64,000 nucleotides of DNA, taken from assembly GCA_003313425.1 (NCBI GenBank), contig NHZP01000030.1, positions 372,001 to 436,000 on the forward strand, given 5' to 3'. The translations under genes were made by a program, and so were the position numbers. The notes beneath the pieces are model-generated. The model made no database searches. It was given only the letters and a program-made list of their open reading frames with translations, and was not told where the DNA came from. Each line of letters opens with the position of its first letter. Positions within the stretch are counted from its first letter, which is position 1. This DNA is from Pseudopyrenochaeta lycopersici (Eukaryota > Ascomycota > Dothideomycetes > Pleosporales > Pseudopyrenochaetaceae). Below, one piece after another: positions 1 to 11,377 of this stretch.

Positions 1-435
1 TGGACTGAAGCATGGCTTGTTCTGGCGACCGAGCGAACTCAATTGGAAATTCCTCGCCTGGGAATTCCAAGAGAAAGGGAAAAATGCGGATGCAGGCACG
101 AGCCTTGAGGATGCTTTACATGTCTAGATCGAGCGGGAAACGTTGGTTGGATTGGATAGAGGGCATTACGCGGCGCATGGAATTACACATTGAGATGACT
201 ACACAGGGTTTGCTCACAAAAGCATGGGCTTTGTACGAATACAGCTACGAAATAAATATACTGTCCTAATGATCATCTTGCTTTTTAATGAACCCGGAGG
301 ATGGAAACGACGTCCGCGAGTTACGCTTCGGCGCTTGTACGATGCACGTGCCATCGCGTCGGCGCCAAACTAGCGCGCTTTCTCATTCACGACGTCTATG
401 CCCATATACTGCGTGCCTCAACTGCAGCGTTGACA
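1..435. other. Upstream region of ORC5, no supported gene
   Basis: The first 435 bases contain an 85-codon open frame (12-269, +) that resembles nothing I recognise and looks like chance coding. The frame of ORC5 is open upstream of its chosen start to position 301, but that extension (301-435) does not look like ORC5 N-termini. I treat the stretch as promoter and 5' UTR of ORC5. Confidence 0.4.
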
Positions 436-2035
436 ATGTTACCCGACGAGATCATCTCGCAGCTCAATTCCGAGTTCCAATGCCGCGAACAGCAGATCCA
501 GTGTCTCGCAGCGCTCTACAGTGTTTGTTTCCCTATAATCCTGGCTCTAATCCTAATCCTAATACCAATCTCAATCCTGAGCTTAAGCCTAAACCTACTT
601 ATACACTGACTAATACGTTCACAGGCGCATCTTCCCTCTCCTCCCTTGGTGAACATCTACGGCCTGACAGCTACGGGCAAGTCCTCAATCCTACGGTCTC
701 ACTTCCACCTCTCGAGCCTCCCACATGCCATCCTCAATGTGCGCGAATGTATCACGGCGAGACATCTTCTTGAGCGCACTGTCGCAGCCAGTTTAGATGC
801 ACTCGATGAGTTCTACGACGAGAAGATTGATAGGAGGCCGTATGCGCGGACGGAGAATCTCAGTGCTCTCTGTGTGCACCTGGGCAAGATGTTAGAAGGC
901 AGACAAAAGTTTGTCCTAGTTCTTGATGCGGTCGATAAGTTAAGGGAAGGAGGAGGGACATTGATCGCTGCGTTAGGTAGATTGGGGGAGACAGTACGCC
1001 CCTTTCATTCCTTTAATAAAGAGGAACCTGATTGACGATCAATAACAGATCCCGAACCTCGCCATCATCCTTACAACAACGCTGGCACTATCGCCTTCGA
1101 TACTACACTCTTCCACTACAACCTTTCTTCACTTTCCACCCTACTCTCGTACACAATTGCTCACCCTGCTCGGAGCCAACCCACCGAAGATCTTCCTCAC
1201 TCCGCCCTCGCTCGAGCAATTCCCAGACTACACGCCCGATTTCGCCGCTGAAGATGATGCGTGGCTGTGGGGCCGGTTCATAGCAGCTGTGTTCGACAGT
1301 ATGAGTAAGCACACAGGAAGAGACTTGGTGAGCTTTAGAAGCTGTGCTTTGCGACTGTGGCGACCATTTGTTGAGCCTGTTGTGTCTGGACAATTCGGCA
1401 CCCGCGACTTCTCCCGCCTCATGGTGAATAGGCGACACCTCTTCCAGCTCGAAGATTCAGTGCTAGACCGCATCATAGACCCACCTCGCGCAGAAAATGG
1501 AATATCAATAAATGGCGCGACGGAGCCAGCAACGCCGAGCAAGAAGAAATTGGCCAAGATGACAGTCCATGACTTACCATACTACACAACCCACCTTCTC
1601 ATCTCGGCATATCTCGCATCGTACAACCCATCTCGCACAGATGTAACATACTTTATGAAGCACACGGATAAGCGGAAGAACAAGCGACGTGCACCAAGCG
1701 TTGCTTCCTTTTCTGTAACATCGAAACGCACTGGCTCAAAACATCGCAAGATCTCACGCCATTTGCTTACACCGAGTCCCTTCCCACTGGACAGGTTGCT
1801 GGCGATATTTAGGGCATTGCTGGTAGATAGTGTACCGCAGGTGGCGGATTTATACACTCAGATTGCCACGTTGACGAGTATGCGATTGTTGGTTAGAGCG
1901 GGCGGGGCGGGGAGTAGCGATGCGCTTGAGATGGGGGGTAGGTGGAGGGTCAATTTTGGGTGGGAGTATGCGCGAGCGTTGGGACGAAGTGTTAATATTG
2001 AGGTTGGGGAATATTTAGTTGGTGGAGTGGATTGA
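436..2035 (+). CDS. ORC5: Origin recognition complex subunit 5 (ORC5), three exons
   Basis: This encodes the AAA+-like ORC subunit that helps the six-protein origin recognition complex bind replication origins and load MCM helicase in the nucleus. Exons are 436-522, 625-993 and 1049-2035, and they join in phase to give 480 aa. The ATG at 436 starts MLPDEIISQLNSEFQCRE, the usual ORC5 opening, so upstream in-frame ATGs are not needed. Walker A (GLTATGKSS) lies at residues 42-50 and a Walker B-like VLVLDAVD near 126-133. The last exon holds the winged-helix C-terminal part ending in a GWEYARALGRSVNIEVGEYL-type tail. Introns are 102 and 55 bp; the first donor, GTTTGT, is weak, but the spliced frame restores family similarity across the junction. 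The gene is convergent with SelO, about 100 bp away. Identification is by family recall, not by search. Confidence 0.9.
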
Positions 2036-2135
2036 GGTGCTCGTGCCCTCGGTGTAGAACCAATGTATAACAGCAAAGATTCTATCATCTATAATCATTA
2101 TTGACTATATATCTAGGCTGACCGGGGCTAGCCAT

Positions 2136-4169
2136 CTATGAACTACAGCTACACTGCATCATGCCCCTGTATTTGGGCACATCGCCGCAGAATCTCTCCT
2201 CTTCATCAGCATTCCACTCCCAGTTCTCTTGGAAGGGATTGAGATTGAGTTTCATAATCTGCGGCAGAATATCACGCTCTCCTTTCTTTTCAACACGTTC
2301 AATCAGCTCGTCGAGGATCCAAGACCGGGGCACGAACTGGGAATATGTTAGTTAAGCGGGCTTAGCAAAAGTGGTAACGTTAGGGTGACTTACATTAGGA
2401 TTCACAGCATTCATAGCCGTCTGCCTTTCCTCGTCTTTGCCCTCGCCCCAGTCTTCCTTGACGCGTGCAGACCACTTCTCGAGCCACTTGCCGATGCGCT
2501 GTCTCGACTCGGATTCTTGGCGTGGGGCATCGTCCGCTTTGAAGAAGCGGCCTGCTACGTCTTTGGCCTGGTCAGGTGTCTGGACCTCGGAGAGCTTGAT
2601 GGAACTTAGTCTGCGGAAGGCGTGGTGGAAGTCCAGCTCGAATGCCTCGAGACAGTCGAGTAGCTCTGACATGAGCTCGCTGAAGTCTGAGTCCTTTTGT
2701 GTCTTCAGGCCGAGGCGAGCGGTCATGACGCGTTTGTACTCGGCTAGGAACACGGCTTTGTATTCTTCTCCGCAGCGATCAATGACGCCTTCTGCTCGCT
2801 TGACGAGCTCGTCTGCTTGCTCCTCTGTGACACCCTTTTCTACAAACACCTCGTCGTCAATCCTGTCACCAGCACCCATCATCTCGCCCAACGCTTCACC
2901 CAGGCGTACCAAGTTCCACCAGATGATGGTTGGCTGGTTGCGATAGCAGTATCGTAGCATATGGTCGTCGTGATTTGGTGTGTATGTTGGATCAAATGTA
3001 TCAAGGAACGCAAAAGGGCCGAAATCAATGCTGAGACCAAGAATGGAAGTGTTGTCTGTGTTGAGCACGCCGTTCATGAAGCCGTAAGCCTGCCACTTAG
3101 CAACTGTGAGGGCGTTGGCACGTATGATGGCGCGGTAGAGGCGGACATAGCGATTCTCGGCCTCAAGGCCATCGCCCTCGATTGTTTCCTTTGAGGCGCC
3201 AGTGGAGGTTTTCGAGTAGGCTTCTTTCGCATCACCAGGAGGAAGTTTGGTAGGGAGCTTGTCCCAGCCACCGTAGACATGCTCAGCTGTGTAGTCTGCC
3301 AGTGTTCGCAGTGTTTTGCGGTCTCCACGTATGCGTTGGAGGTCAAAGGTTCCAAAGCGAATCCAGCTTTGTGCAAATCGTGTCACAATGGCACCAGGTT
3401 CGACCCTCTCTCGCATAATCTTACTTCCATTATTCAGTATGAGCGCCAGCGCTCTCGTCGAAGGTATCCCAATAGCATTTAGGTACTCTGATACGACAAA
3501 CTCTCTGATGGAGGAACGCAGCACTGCCCGTCCATCGGCAAAGCGTGAGTAGGGTGTCCGCCCAGCGCCCTTGAGTTGTATTTCATACCGTGTGCCAGTC
3601 GATGGGTTTGTAGACTCGAACAGTGAAATAGCGCGTCCGTCTCCGAGCTGGCCTGCCCATTGTCCGAACTGGTAGCCACCATAGCACTGTGCCCAAGGGT
3701 ATATTCCTTCGTCCGGCTTTGCCTCATCCCAGGTCAGAATCTTCCTACCAGCCACCATGTCCTTGAAGTCGTCGGTGGTCGCCTCGTCCTCCTTCAGCCC
3801 AATGTCCTGTAGGGCTCGCTCGCTCACGGCAAGTAATTCAGACTCTCCTTGTGGGTCGGGTCGCACGTATGTGTATAGCGCCTCTTTGACCATGCGCGGG
3901 CCGAGTGATTGCCGGGGTGCATTGTGGGAGTCTTTTGGTGTGAGAAAGGCCGCGTCGGCGGGGAGATTCTGCGTGAAGACGTTGGACTTGGGGAGGCTTT
4001 GCAGAGTGTGTCTCTCGCCGGATGAGGGACTCGAAGTCTGGGGAATATTGAGATGCGCCATGACTTGATTCAGGCGCATTGAACTGTGGAAAGTCCTGGT
4101 GGGGAATGTTGCTGCTGTGTAGCGCGATAATTTTGGTGTAGTCCGGAGGAACGGAGGAACGCGAAGCAT
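2136..4169 (-). CDS. SELO: Protein adenylyltransferase SelO (Fmp40-like), two exons
   Basis: SelO proteins are pseudokinase-fold enzymes that transfer AMP from ATP to protein hydroxyls in mitochondria, acting in redox homeostasis. Exon 1 is 2394-4169 and exon 2 is 2136-2336, separated by a 57-bp GT-AG intron; together 658 aa. The N-terminus (MLRVPPFLRTTPKLSRYTAA, rich in R/S/T) fits a mitochondrial presequence. Family motifs are present: YGGYQFGQWAGQLGDGRA (163-180), GAGRTPYSRFADGRAVLRSS (201-220) and NTDNTSILGLSIDFGPF (about 370-386), the last carrying the metal and nucleotide-binding Asn/Asp. The spliced second exon resumes with FVPRSWILDELIE and ends CSCSS. In animals the corresponding tail carries selenocysteine two residues before the end; here that position is Cys. 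The start is divergent from the WD40 gene at 4510. Confidence 0.93.
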
Positions 4170-4509
4170 GAGCGCTCAGGGCGGAGTGAAATGTATATAC
4201 GGAAGAAATAATGACCAAAGAGGGGGAAATAGTACAGATGGCGGCGAATTCATTCTGTTGCGCATCTGTCAGAGTGATGGTCTGGACAGTGGCGTCATAC
4301 CTCGGAGATAATGACATCCGCCTCCTCGCACCCCAACTGGTGGAGAACTTTTGCCTCGCGTAGACTTTCCCCTTCCACATCTTCATCACGGGACCCGACC
4401 TCAATCTCGAATGCGATTCAATCTTGATGTGGCTCTGAACCAGAGATAATCACACACTCGGCAAGCTCAGGCGCGAGTGATACATGGCCTCTGAAGAATC
4501 ACCGCCGAG
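4170..4509. promoter_or_regulatory. Shared divergent promoter, SelO / DCAF4-like
   Basis: SelO starts at 4169 on the minus strand and the WD40 gene at 4510 on the plus strand, so the 340 bases between them must carry both core promoters and 5' UTRs. I see no clear TATA box for either gene. Co-regulation is an inference from layout only. Confidence 0.5.
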
Positions 4510-6039
4510 ATGAACGGCCAGTCGATTCCTGGCTTCTACTTTGACCCAGACAAGAAAAAGTACTTCAGAATCCAAGGGCAGGTCGCAGCACGAGACTTGA
4601 ACCTCAAGTACTCACTGGACAACATGAGAAAAGAGGAGCGAAAAGAACGCTTGCAGAAGACGGCAACTGCGCGCTCGAATAAAATACGCAAAGAACGAGT
4701 CGTGAGGCGAAATGCGTCCAGCTTCGCGCAGACCAACGTTGAGAGAGAAATTGGAGTCAAGAGGCGGTCTCTATACGTGCAGAACCTATGGCCTGATGCT
4801 TGCGTATTTGGAGTCAGCAGTCGGCCAAAGCAGGTTCTTGATAAACCGTACGAGGCTTCTTTGCGGTACTTTGATCGCGATCCCGTTTCAAAGACCATGT
4901 TCGCAGTTCACGGGGAGAACAGAGTCAAACGGAGACGGGTACATTCTGAAAATAGCCCGCCACTACCAAGGCAGGACCCAGAGGTAGCCGAACGCTTCGG
5001 CTATTGGCCTTTCAATACATACTCTTTCGAGACCTGGGATGAGTTCAGTCGTACTACATCGACCGTCTCGTCATTGAGCTACCTGCCCGCAACTGGAGCG
5101 CTTGCAACCACTACATACGGCTCAGACCGTCCCCCAGTTGTCTATCTGAGCGATCCTGAGCGAGATGGTCCGTATGTAGGTCAGCAGTTTACGCCAAAGG
5201 GATGTGCTGCAATATGGGGAGCTGCAGCCCGGCCAACGAGCTTTTCCGCATCACCAGGCCTTTTCAATACTGTAGCAGCAACACATGTTGAACATCTCGC
5301 CGTCGCCGCTTCAAGTTCCATGCTCCTATTCACTCGCTCCCCGACAGGGTCATGGGATTCAAAAGCTGTCGTCAAGTCGCTCAACTCTGACATCCTTGCC
5401 CTGGACTGGATATCATACACCACAGTTGCACTCGGCTGCCGCGATGGAAAGGTTCACCTCCATGACAGCCGGTCAGGCGGCTCAAGCCATATACTCACGC
5501 ATCCTTATCCCATCTCAAAGATCAAGCGCGCTGATGACGAGACACGGATGATTTGCTCTGGTCTCCAAGACAGTCTCTTCCTCTATGACATCCGCTCACC
5601 GCGGCCCTCACGAACTTCATCAACCAACGCCTACAATGACCACCACTACAACGAACAGTACTTCAAGACAATGTACCCCGGGAACCGTGACCACAAGAAA
5701 CGCCGGAAGCTGAACCACGCAGCTTTCAAGAACTGGTCACAGCCCATGCTCAGCTTTGCACATCATAATCTCGACGATTTGGAACTCGATATTGATGTTC
5801 ATCCACGCTTGGGGCTGTTAGCAGCTAGCCAGGACCCGGCAACGGGGACAGCAATCCGCATCAGCAACATATGGACAGGCAGGACAGTCAGAGAAATCAA
5901 AACTAAGAATAAGAGCCCGGCAAAAAATGCAGCCGTTGAGAAGATTCGTTCCTTGAAATTTATGGATCGAGAAGAGGATGGTGGTGGAGTGGATCTTTGG
6001 AGCTGCTGGAATGGCGGCGTGGCGAGGTTTGGGTGGTGA
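4510..6039 (+). CDS. WD40 protein of DCAF4/WDR21 type
   Basis: A single-exon gene of 509 aa. It opens with MNGQSIPGFYFDPDKKKYFR, close to the PGFYYDPEKNRYFKI-type N-terminus of DCAF4 (WDR21), followed by a lysine/arginine-rich, probably helical stretch (residues about 35-70). The rest is a degenerate WD40 propeller with VHLHDSRSGG and LFLYDIRSP blades; the latter resembles the WDXR/DWD box that lets DCAF proteins dock on DDB1 in CUL4 ubiquitin ligases. By family knowledge it would be a substrate receptor. A basic segment (HKKRRKLNH, encoded near 5692-5718) could be a nuclear localisation signal. No intron is needed. The propeller assignment is firm; the exact DCAF4 orthology is moderate. Confidence 0.75.
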   Translation: MNGQSIPGFYFDPDKKKYFRIQGQVAARDLNLKYSLDNMRKEERKERLQKTATARSNKIRKERVVRRNASSFAQTNVEREIGVKRRSLYVQNLWPDACVFGVSSRPKQVLDKPYEASLRYFDRDPVSKTMFAVHGENRVKRRRVHSENSPPLPRQDPEVAERFGYWPFNTYSFETWDEFSRTTSTVSSLSYLPATGALATTTYGSDRPPVVYLSDPERDGPYVGQQFTPKGCAAIWGAAARPTSFSASPGLFNTVAATHVEHLAVAASSSMLLFTRSPTGSWDSKAVVKSLNSDILALDWISYTTVALGCRDGKVHLHDSRSGGSSHILTHPYPISKIKRADDETRMICSGLQDSLFLYDIRSPRPSRTSSTNAYNDHHYNEQYFKTMYPGNRDHKKRRKLNHAAFKNWSQPMLSFAHHNLDDLELDIDVHPRLGLLAASQDPATGTAIRISNIWTGRTVREIKTKNKSPAKNAAVEKIRSLKFMDREEDGGGVDLWSCWNGGVARFGW

Positions 6040-6954
6040 GATGGGGATTGCAGAAAGACAGTATCAAGATGCGGACTGTTAGGAGGCACCAAACGGACGA
6101 TTTGAACAGAATTTATCCTATATTGATGGAGGCATAAGATCCTGGTTGTTGCACGCAAACAACTCAACGACTTTTGGCAACATAAGACCAGCTCACCACT
6201 AGTATACACTGTGATGAGGAAGCAGTAATGTGGCCTGTAATCTCTTGAAAGAGATACTGTCCTTGCGCTCACCAGCACCCCTAGCGCTAATGAATTCCTT
6301 CATCGCCTCACCGCTGGCAGCAAAAACTATACCAGCACTCGGTTTTCTGAAGTGCATTGTATAGACGGGCTGGTGCATGGAAAACAGCACGAAAGGCCGC
6401 GCCTAGGGGCTAGTTACTATCAACGCACGGCTAGGAGGTTGTTCTGGAAGAGTATTCACAAGAATGTCGTTTACTATGGGCTGGCTGATGAGTTTGTCCA
6501 CCGTGAGGACCTCAGTGAAGTAGGCATTGCCCACGCACGCAAGGTCAAAGTGAAGACTGGGCATAACAATGTGATGCCATGAGAACGCGCTTGACATTGG
6601 AAGATATATTTACCCCATCCTGGTGCGAATTATTGTATGCCTGTTAAGCCGTCCTCTATCTGACCACTATAGTCGACGAAGGATGAAATTGGGGAATGGC
6701 AAGCTACATGAATCGACCCTATTCATCAAACTGCGTGCTTTTATGACCCATACCTTCGACACTGCTTGTGTGAAATTCTAGCAGAACGCGTCAAAATACA
6801 CAAACTCTAAAATAAACCTATTCAATATTCATTCGAGGTCTACACGTCTATATGAACAATCAAGCCCAAACGTCTTCCACTCAGCCGTAGTTGCAAAACG
6901 TTATATGACAAGAAAACTTGTCGTATTATCAATATATCGTACTAACACAGCAGG
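6040..6954. other. Convergent intergenic region, no supported gene
   Basis: The region lies between the 3' ends of the WD40 gene and the acyl-CoA-binding gene, so it should hold both 3' UTRs. Open frames of 63-76 codons occur around 6200-6600 on both strands, but none has a recognisable motif or a consistent splice model. I see nothing else. Confidence 0.4.
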
Positions 6955-8312
6955 TCATGATGGACCCTTCTTCCCACCTAAACCAGGTAACTTAACCTTG
7001 CCCAGCTGCGCACCACCAACCTTCTGCACCTGCGCCACCGCATCGCCAAGCAGCACTCTAATCGCGCCCTCCAGCCTCCTATCCTTCTTCCGCCTCATCC
7101 ACAGCAGCACGATGCCCAGGATAAACACGTTGACGGCAAGATGCTTGATGCCGGCCCAGACCCACCGCCAGATACCCCGGAACAGTCGGTACTGTGGGGA
7201 GTGCGAGAACAGGCGCCGAGCTTCGAGTTGTTCTCGTAGTGCGGCGACTTCGGCTGTCATTTTGACGAGGGCTTGCTCAACGCGTTTCCGCCACTTTTGG
7301 TCGGCGGCAGATTCGTGCTGCGGCGCTGATGCTGCTGCTTTGGCAGGCTGAGGTGCGCCGGTGAAGTTCGGCATGGGTATGGGCTGTGGGATGATACTTC
7401 GCATTCGAGATGCTGGTGTGGGGGTGTTCATTGGTAGGGGTTCCTGCCGTATTAGGTTGCTAAGGTCTGTTTGTACGCCAGCGTCTTCGGAGTAGGGGTT
7501 ATATTGTGAGTCTGGCGCGTCGACGAATTCTTCGTTACGGTCAATCTCTGCTTCTTCTTCCTCTAATTCTTCTTCGCTCTGAGACATTGGCGACTTTATT
7601 TGCAGAGGCCGGTCGTCGTCATGTGGTCCTGCTTCACTTCCACCACCACCCATTACGGCCCTTCCGCTCTGGCCTAATTGTGAGCTATAGTTCGGCGGCA
7701 TGTGCATGCCCATCTGACTGAGTGTTTGTAGTGGTGATGAGGAAGATGAAGAAGGTACGTTGGATTTGACTTGGTCCCAGACAAATTCTAGTTCTGCGAC
7801 AAGTTCGCGGCTGTCAGGAGAGGGCGAAGCATATTTGTGCATGGTGTCGATGAGGGTGGTGATGTAGCGACGCTTAGCTTCGGTGCGGGAGAGATTGTTC
7901 TGCTGTTTCCAAGCATCCCTGAAGCATGTTAGGTCCAGGCCACGAGATATGAGGGTGGTGAACCATATCGTGTGCCAACATACCACTTCTCTCTTGCCCG
8001 TTGCTCCTGCTCGCCACTTCCTTCCGGACGTTCCATGATACCATCTACATCGCCCTCTATATTGTATTAGCCATATTCAATTCCCCTTGCGTCAGCCAGG
8101 GGCCGCGTACCCATAGCCTGCTTGTATAACCCATATAGCCGCAATCGCGTCGCCGACGGCGGTTTCTGCGATCCCGTCCGGATCTTGTTGACGGTATTGA
8201 GCGCATGGCTGAACACTCGATCTATGCAATTCTACATATCAGCACATGTCCTCAATCCCTATATCCTTGCCGCCATGGGAACATGCGGAGACGTACCCAC
8301 AGAGTCTGACAT
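6955..8312 (-). CDS. Acyl-CoA-binding, tail-anchored membrane protein (ACBD5/Atg37-like), four exons
   Basis: Exons on the minus strand are 8297-8312, 8111-8221, 7984-8056 and 6955-7918 (introns 75, 54 and 65 bp). They join to exactly 388 codons (387 aa). Residues about 5-115 form an acyl-CoA-binding domain: VDRVFSHALNTVNK, LRLYGLYKQAMEGDV and REKWDAWKQQNNLSRTEAKR are its conserved helices and ligand contacts. The middle is low-complexity and acidic (a run of Glu around EEELEEEEAEID). A coiled-coil stretch near VEQALVKMTAEVAALREQLE precedes a hydrophobic segment at about 324-341 (VNVFILGIVLLWM) and a basic tail. This layout matches ACBD5 and yeast Atg37, which sit on peroxisomes and serve fatty-acid handling and pexophagy. 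The tiny 16-bp first exon is unusual, but it restores MSDSVDRVFS exactly. Confidence 0.85.
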
Positions 8313-10211
8313 CACGAGCGTCGGTTACGCGCCCCCTCAAGAGGGGTGCGTCTCATTTATCGGTGTCGCAGTAGAGGAAAGGGGCCAGAATCGGGGTGGC
8401 ACTGAAATGGCTATGTGAGACTTTGGAATTGCAATTCTCGAAAGAGCAATAAAATAGATGTCTTGCATGATGCCATGAGATGCGGAGCAGAGCGTAGAGG
8501 CGGCTTGCGATGTCGCGCGAGGCTGTTCTGGGCCTCGGCACTTCGCCAGCCTGCCGCATGCTCCGCGAAGCGAGTCATTCACGTGTGAATACACCTTAAT
8601 CAGACTTCACTTCTTTCTTAGTCCTATTCCTCAGCCCATGCCTCTCGATCATCATTCTCTACCTTATACATGTGGCATTGTGGCAGTTTTCAAGGCCATT
8701 GAGTTCCAATCAAACTTGCTGTCAGTTCATGCAGCGAATGCCCCAGGATATAGTCACCCGCTTTTGGCAATGTTTTCCGCAGGCAGCGTCCATGCAATCA
8801 CAGATTCGAAATCACTGTCCTTGTGAAGCCAGTCGCTTCGCGCAATATGCCTAGAAATCTGTTTGTTGATAACTAAAGCATATACTTGCAATATTGAGTG
8901 CGAAAACAGCCGCTGTAGGCACGACATCGAAAATCCCCAAATCCCAAAAGCGAACAACACACTCGATTGATATACAAGCGTACAAACAACGACACATGGA
9001 CAAATAATTTAATTATACTACACACACGATACTTTGTTGAAATTCCCTCGCGTCCAATTTCCAGCCAAAATAATCAGCAGTCCACTTACGATATCAACCA
9101 AACAGACGATCCGAGGGACAAGAAGCGCATCAATCCATCAACCGAGACGCCGCTGAATCGTTGAGACTTCTGTCAATTTCTGTATAAAAACATAGCGTAT
9201 CTCCAATATCATCAATATGATGTCAAATACCTCGCCAGCACAAGGGCTAGCTATAGCTTGCGCAGAAGAAACCTTTACTATTCTCAGAGTGTGAGGAGCA
9301 CAGCGTAATAGGTCACGGCTCATTGTCCGCAACATGTAGTTATTGACCACTAAACGCAGAGTCCTGTGCAGGCCAGCTCACCAACGACCATAAACCTTCA
9401 GCTAACGAAGATCTGCCAAACCTTATGCATGCAAAGGGAGAGCCAGTTTGCGAGACCCTGTGCATGACTACGACTCAGCCACTTTGAACCACGGAGTTGG
9501 TAAATGAGCTTTTGTGGGCCTCGGTCAAATTAGGTTGCGAAAAGGGCCGGTAGACGATTACGCGTGCCTTGTCAAACAGATTTCCGTGTAGGCCAAAGGG
9601 TCTGTTACCTGGTACACATCGACAATAGTCTAAATTTATCCGCAATGATATCATCTGAAAGAGGCGACAGTGAAATGTACAGACATCTAGAGGCATGAAG
9701 GAGTTGACCGTGTTCGACTCGATCTGAGCATGGGCCAATTGGTTCACCGTTGTGTCGCATCCATGCACGGCGCACTGCGTCAACAATCGCCGCGTCGTTC
9801 CTATTGAGCAATATTGACCATTTGGATGACGACGTGAACCTTGATATTCTCCATCAACAAATCGAGTACGATGCACTGCTCTCCACGCACAAGGATGCAG
9901 TGAAGCAAAGGGTCTATTTGTGTTCGAGACAAAAGCAAAGCCGTCTTTTCCGTGGCACGGGCCGCAGAATGCAAGCTATACTTGCCTAATTGGACCACAA
10001 CGTGGCTTGGGTGGAGTTACGCCGCGAGGTGACGATGCATGAACTCCACAATGCCGCCGCAGAGAGTGGCGGTGTCTCTACTGCTGCGACAGCCGTTGCA
10101 CAAGCGCAATGCACATAAAGACCAGGCCCGGCCTAGAAAGGTGGACCTCAAATCTAGCACATTATTTCGTCGCATCGCAAGTGGAAACCAGGAACTTCGC
10201 AGTATATCACA
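8313..10211. other. Long divergent intergenic region, no supported gene
   Basis: About 1.9 kb separates the divergent acyl-CoA-binding and CVNH-LysM genes. Composition is ordinary, not RIP-like. The longest open frame (9475-9876, minus, 133 codons) is Cys/Arg/His-rich with no motif I know and no convincing splice extension, so I leave it uncalled. The last 100 bases before 10212 are presumably the lectin promoter and leader. Confidence 0.4.
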
Positions 10212-11282
10212 ATGTCCAACTACGGAAACGGGGGCTATCAGCAACAGGGCGGCTACCCTCAAAATGGTCAAAACTATAATAATGGCGAAGGGTATGGCCA
10301 GCCTTACGGCCAACAACCACAGAATCATGGCGAGGCCAGCGCCTACTATGGGCAAGGGCAGCCACAAGGTTACGGCCAAGAGCCACCTCAGTACCAGCAA
10401 TACCCTTCGGCTGCAGCCCATTCTTCCAACTCTGGTCGCAACTCGCACAACCAAGGTTACCAGAACCAATACAGCGGCGAGGGCGACCCAGAGGGTGATC
10501 GCGGCATCATGGGCGGATTAGCTGGTGGAGCAGCAGGAGCATTTGGTGGCCATGCTCTGGGCGGAAAGGCTGGACATGGCAAGACGGGCACTGTCATTGG
10601 CGCTCTTGCAGGAGCTTTTGCTGGCCACAAGGCGCAAGACGCTGCTTCCGATTGGAAAGATGAACGTGACGAGAAGAAGAAGTGGGAGAAGCAGCAACAG
10701 CAGCAGCAACAACAACAGCAAAATTACCCCCCTCCAGCGCAACACTCGGGACACCAACAAGGTGATTCACGCAGCCGCGGCGACTTTGGCGCTAACTTCA
10801 CTGCATCGTCGCAAGACATTCGCCTCGATGCCCACGGTGACTATGTCCTACATGCGCAATGCCGCCGAACGGACGGCTCGTACCAATCAAGCTCCATCGG
10901 TCTGAACAGGATTCTCGAGAATGACAACGGCAGCTTCCGCTGGACAGGCGGCTCCAGCAACGGCGCAAGCACATATACGGTCCAGCAAGGCGACACATTG
11001 CGCGCCATTGCCGGCCGCTTTAGCCACTGCTCCTTTGAGGAACTAGCTCGACACAACAACATCAATAACCCCGATATGATTTACCCTGGTCAAAACCTAC
11101 AGGTTCCTGGTGGAGGGAGCCGCGGTGGAGGCAACTTTGGTGCTTCCGCGAGGAACATGCGGCTTGTTGATGGGGGCCAGAGACTAGAGGGAGAGTTGGA
11201 GCGGGACGGACAGTGGCATCACCGATCTATCATTCTGGATGAGCGCATCGCCAACAGGAACGGCTGTTTGGAGTTTGTCTAA
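10212..11282 (+). CDS. CVNH-LysM lectin with glycine-zipper N-terminal region
   Basis: A single-exon 356-aa protein without a signal peptide, so probably cytosolic. Residues 1-95 are a Gly/Gln/Tyr/Asn-rich low-complexity tail. Residues 99-140 form a Gly/Ala zipper (GGLAGGAAGAFGGHALGG and TGTVIGALAGAFAGHKA), followed by a charged linker and a ten-residue poly-Gln at 161-170. A cyanovirin-N homology domain then starts at about 190 (DFGANFTASSQDIRL) and is split by a LysM module (TYTVQQGDTLRAIAGRFS to YPGQNLQVP, about 254-299). CVNH resumes at about 308 (NFGASARNMRLVD) and runs to the end. CVNH modules bind high-mannose glycans and LysM binds chitin-type GlcNAc oligomers. The same interleaved architecture is known from the Magnaporthe CVNH-LysM lectin. 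Its biological role is not settled; stress or wound functions are possible. Confidence 0.88.
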   Translation: MSNYGNGGYQQQGGYPQNGQNYNNGEGYGQPYGQQPQNHGEASAYYGQGQPQGYGQEPPQYQQYPSAAAHSSNSGRNSHNQGYQNQYSGEGDPEGDRGIMGGLAGGAAGAFGGHALGGKAGHGKTGTVIGALAGAFAGHKAQDAASDWKDERDEKKKWEKQQQQQQQQQQNYPPPAQHSGHQQGDSRSRGDFGANFTASSQDIRLDAHGDYVLHAQCRRTDGSYQSSSIGLNRILENDNGSFRWTGGSSNGASTYTVQQGDTLRAIAGRFSHCSFEELARHNNINNPDMIYPGQNLQVPGGGSRGGGNFGASARNMRLVDGGQRLEGELERDGQWHHRSIILDERIANRNGCLEFV

Positions 11283-11377
11283 AAGTTGGAATGTATGGAA
11301 ACATGGTAAATTGACATCCGATAGTTATGAATGAAGAAGTCAATGATCCCTCACAATAAGCGAAAGGTGTTCTGATA

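Noticed and set aside
12..269. 85-codon open frame before ORC5
   Set aside because: Biased low-information peptide, no motif, and it occupies the expected promoter of ORC5.
9475..9876. 133-codon minus-strand frame between two divergent genes
   Set aside because: No recognisable domain and no supporting splice or promoter signals; overlapping open frames exist on the other strand.
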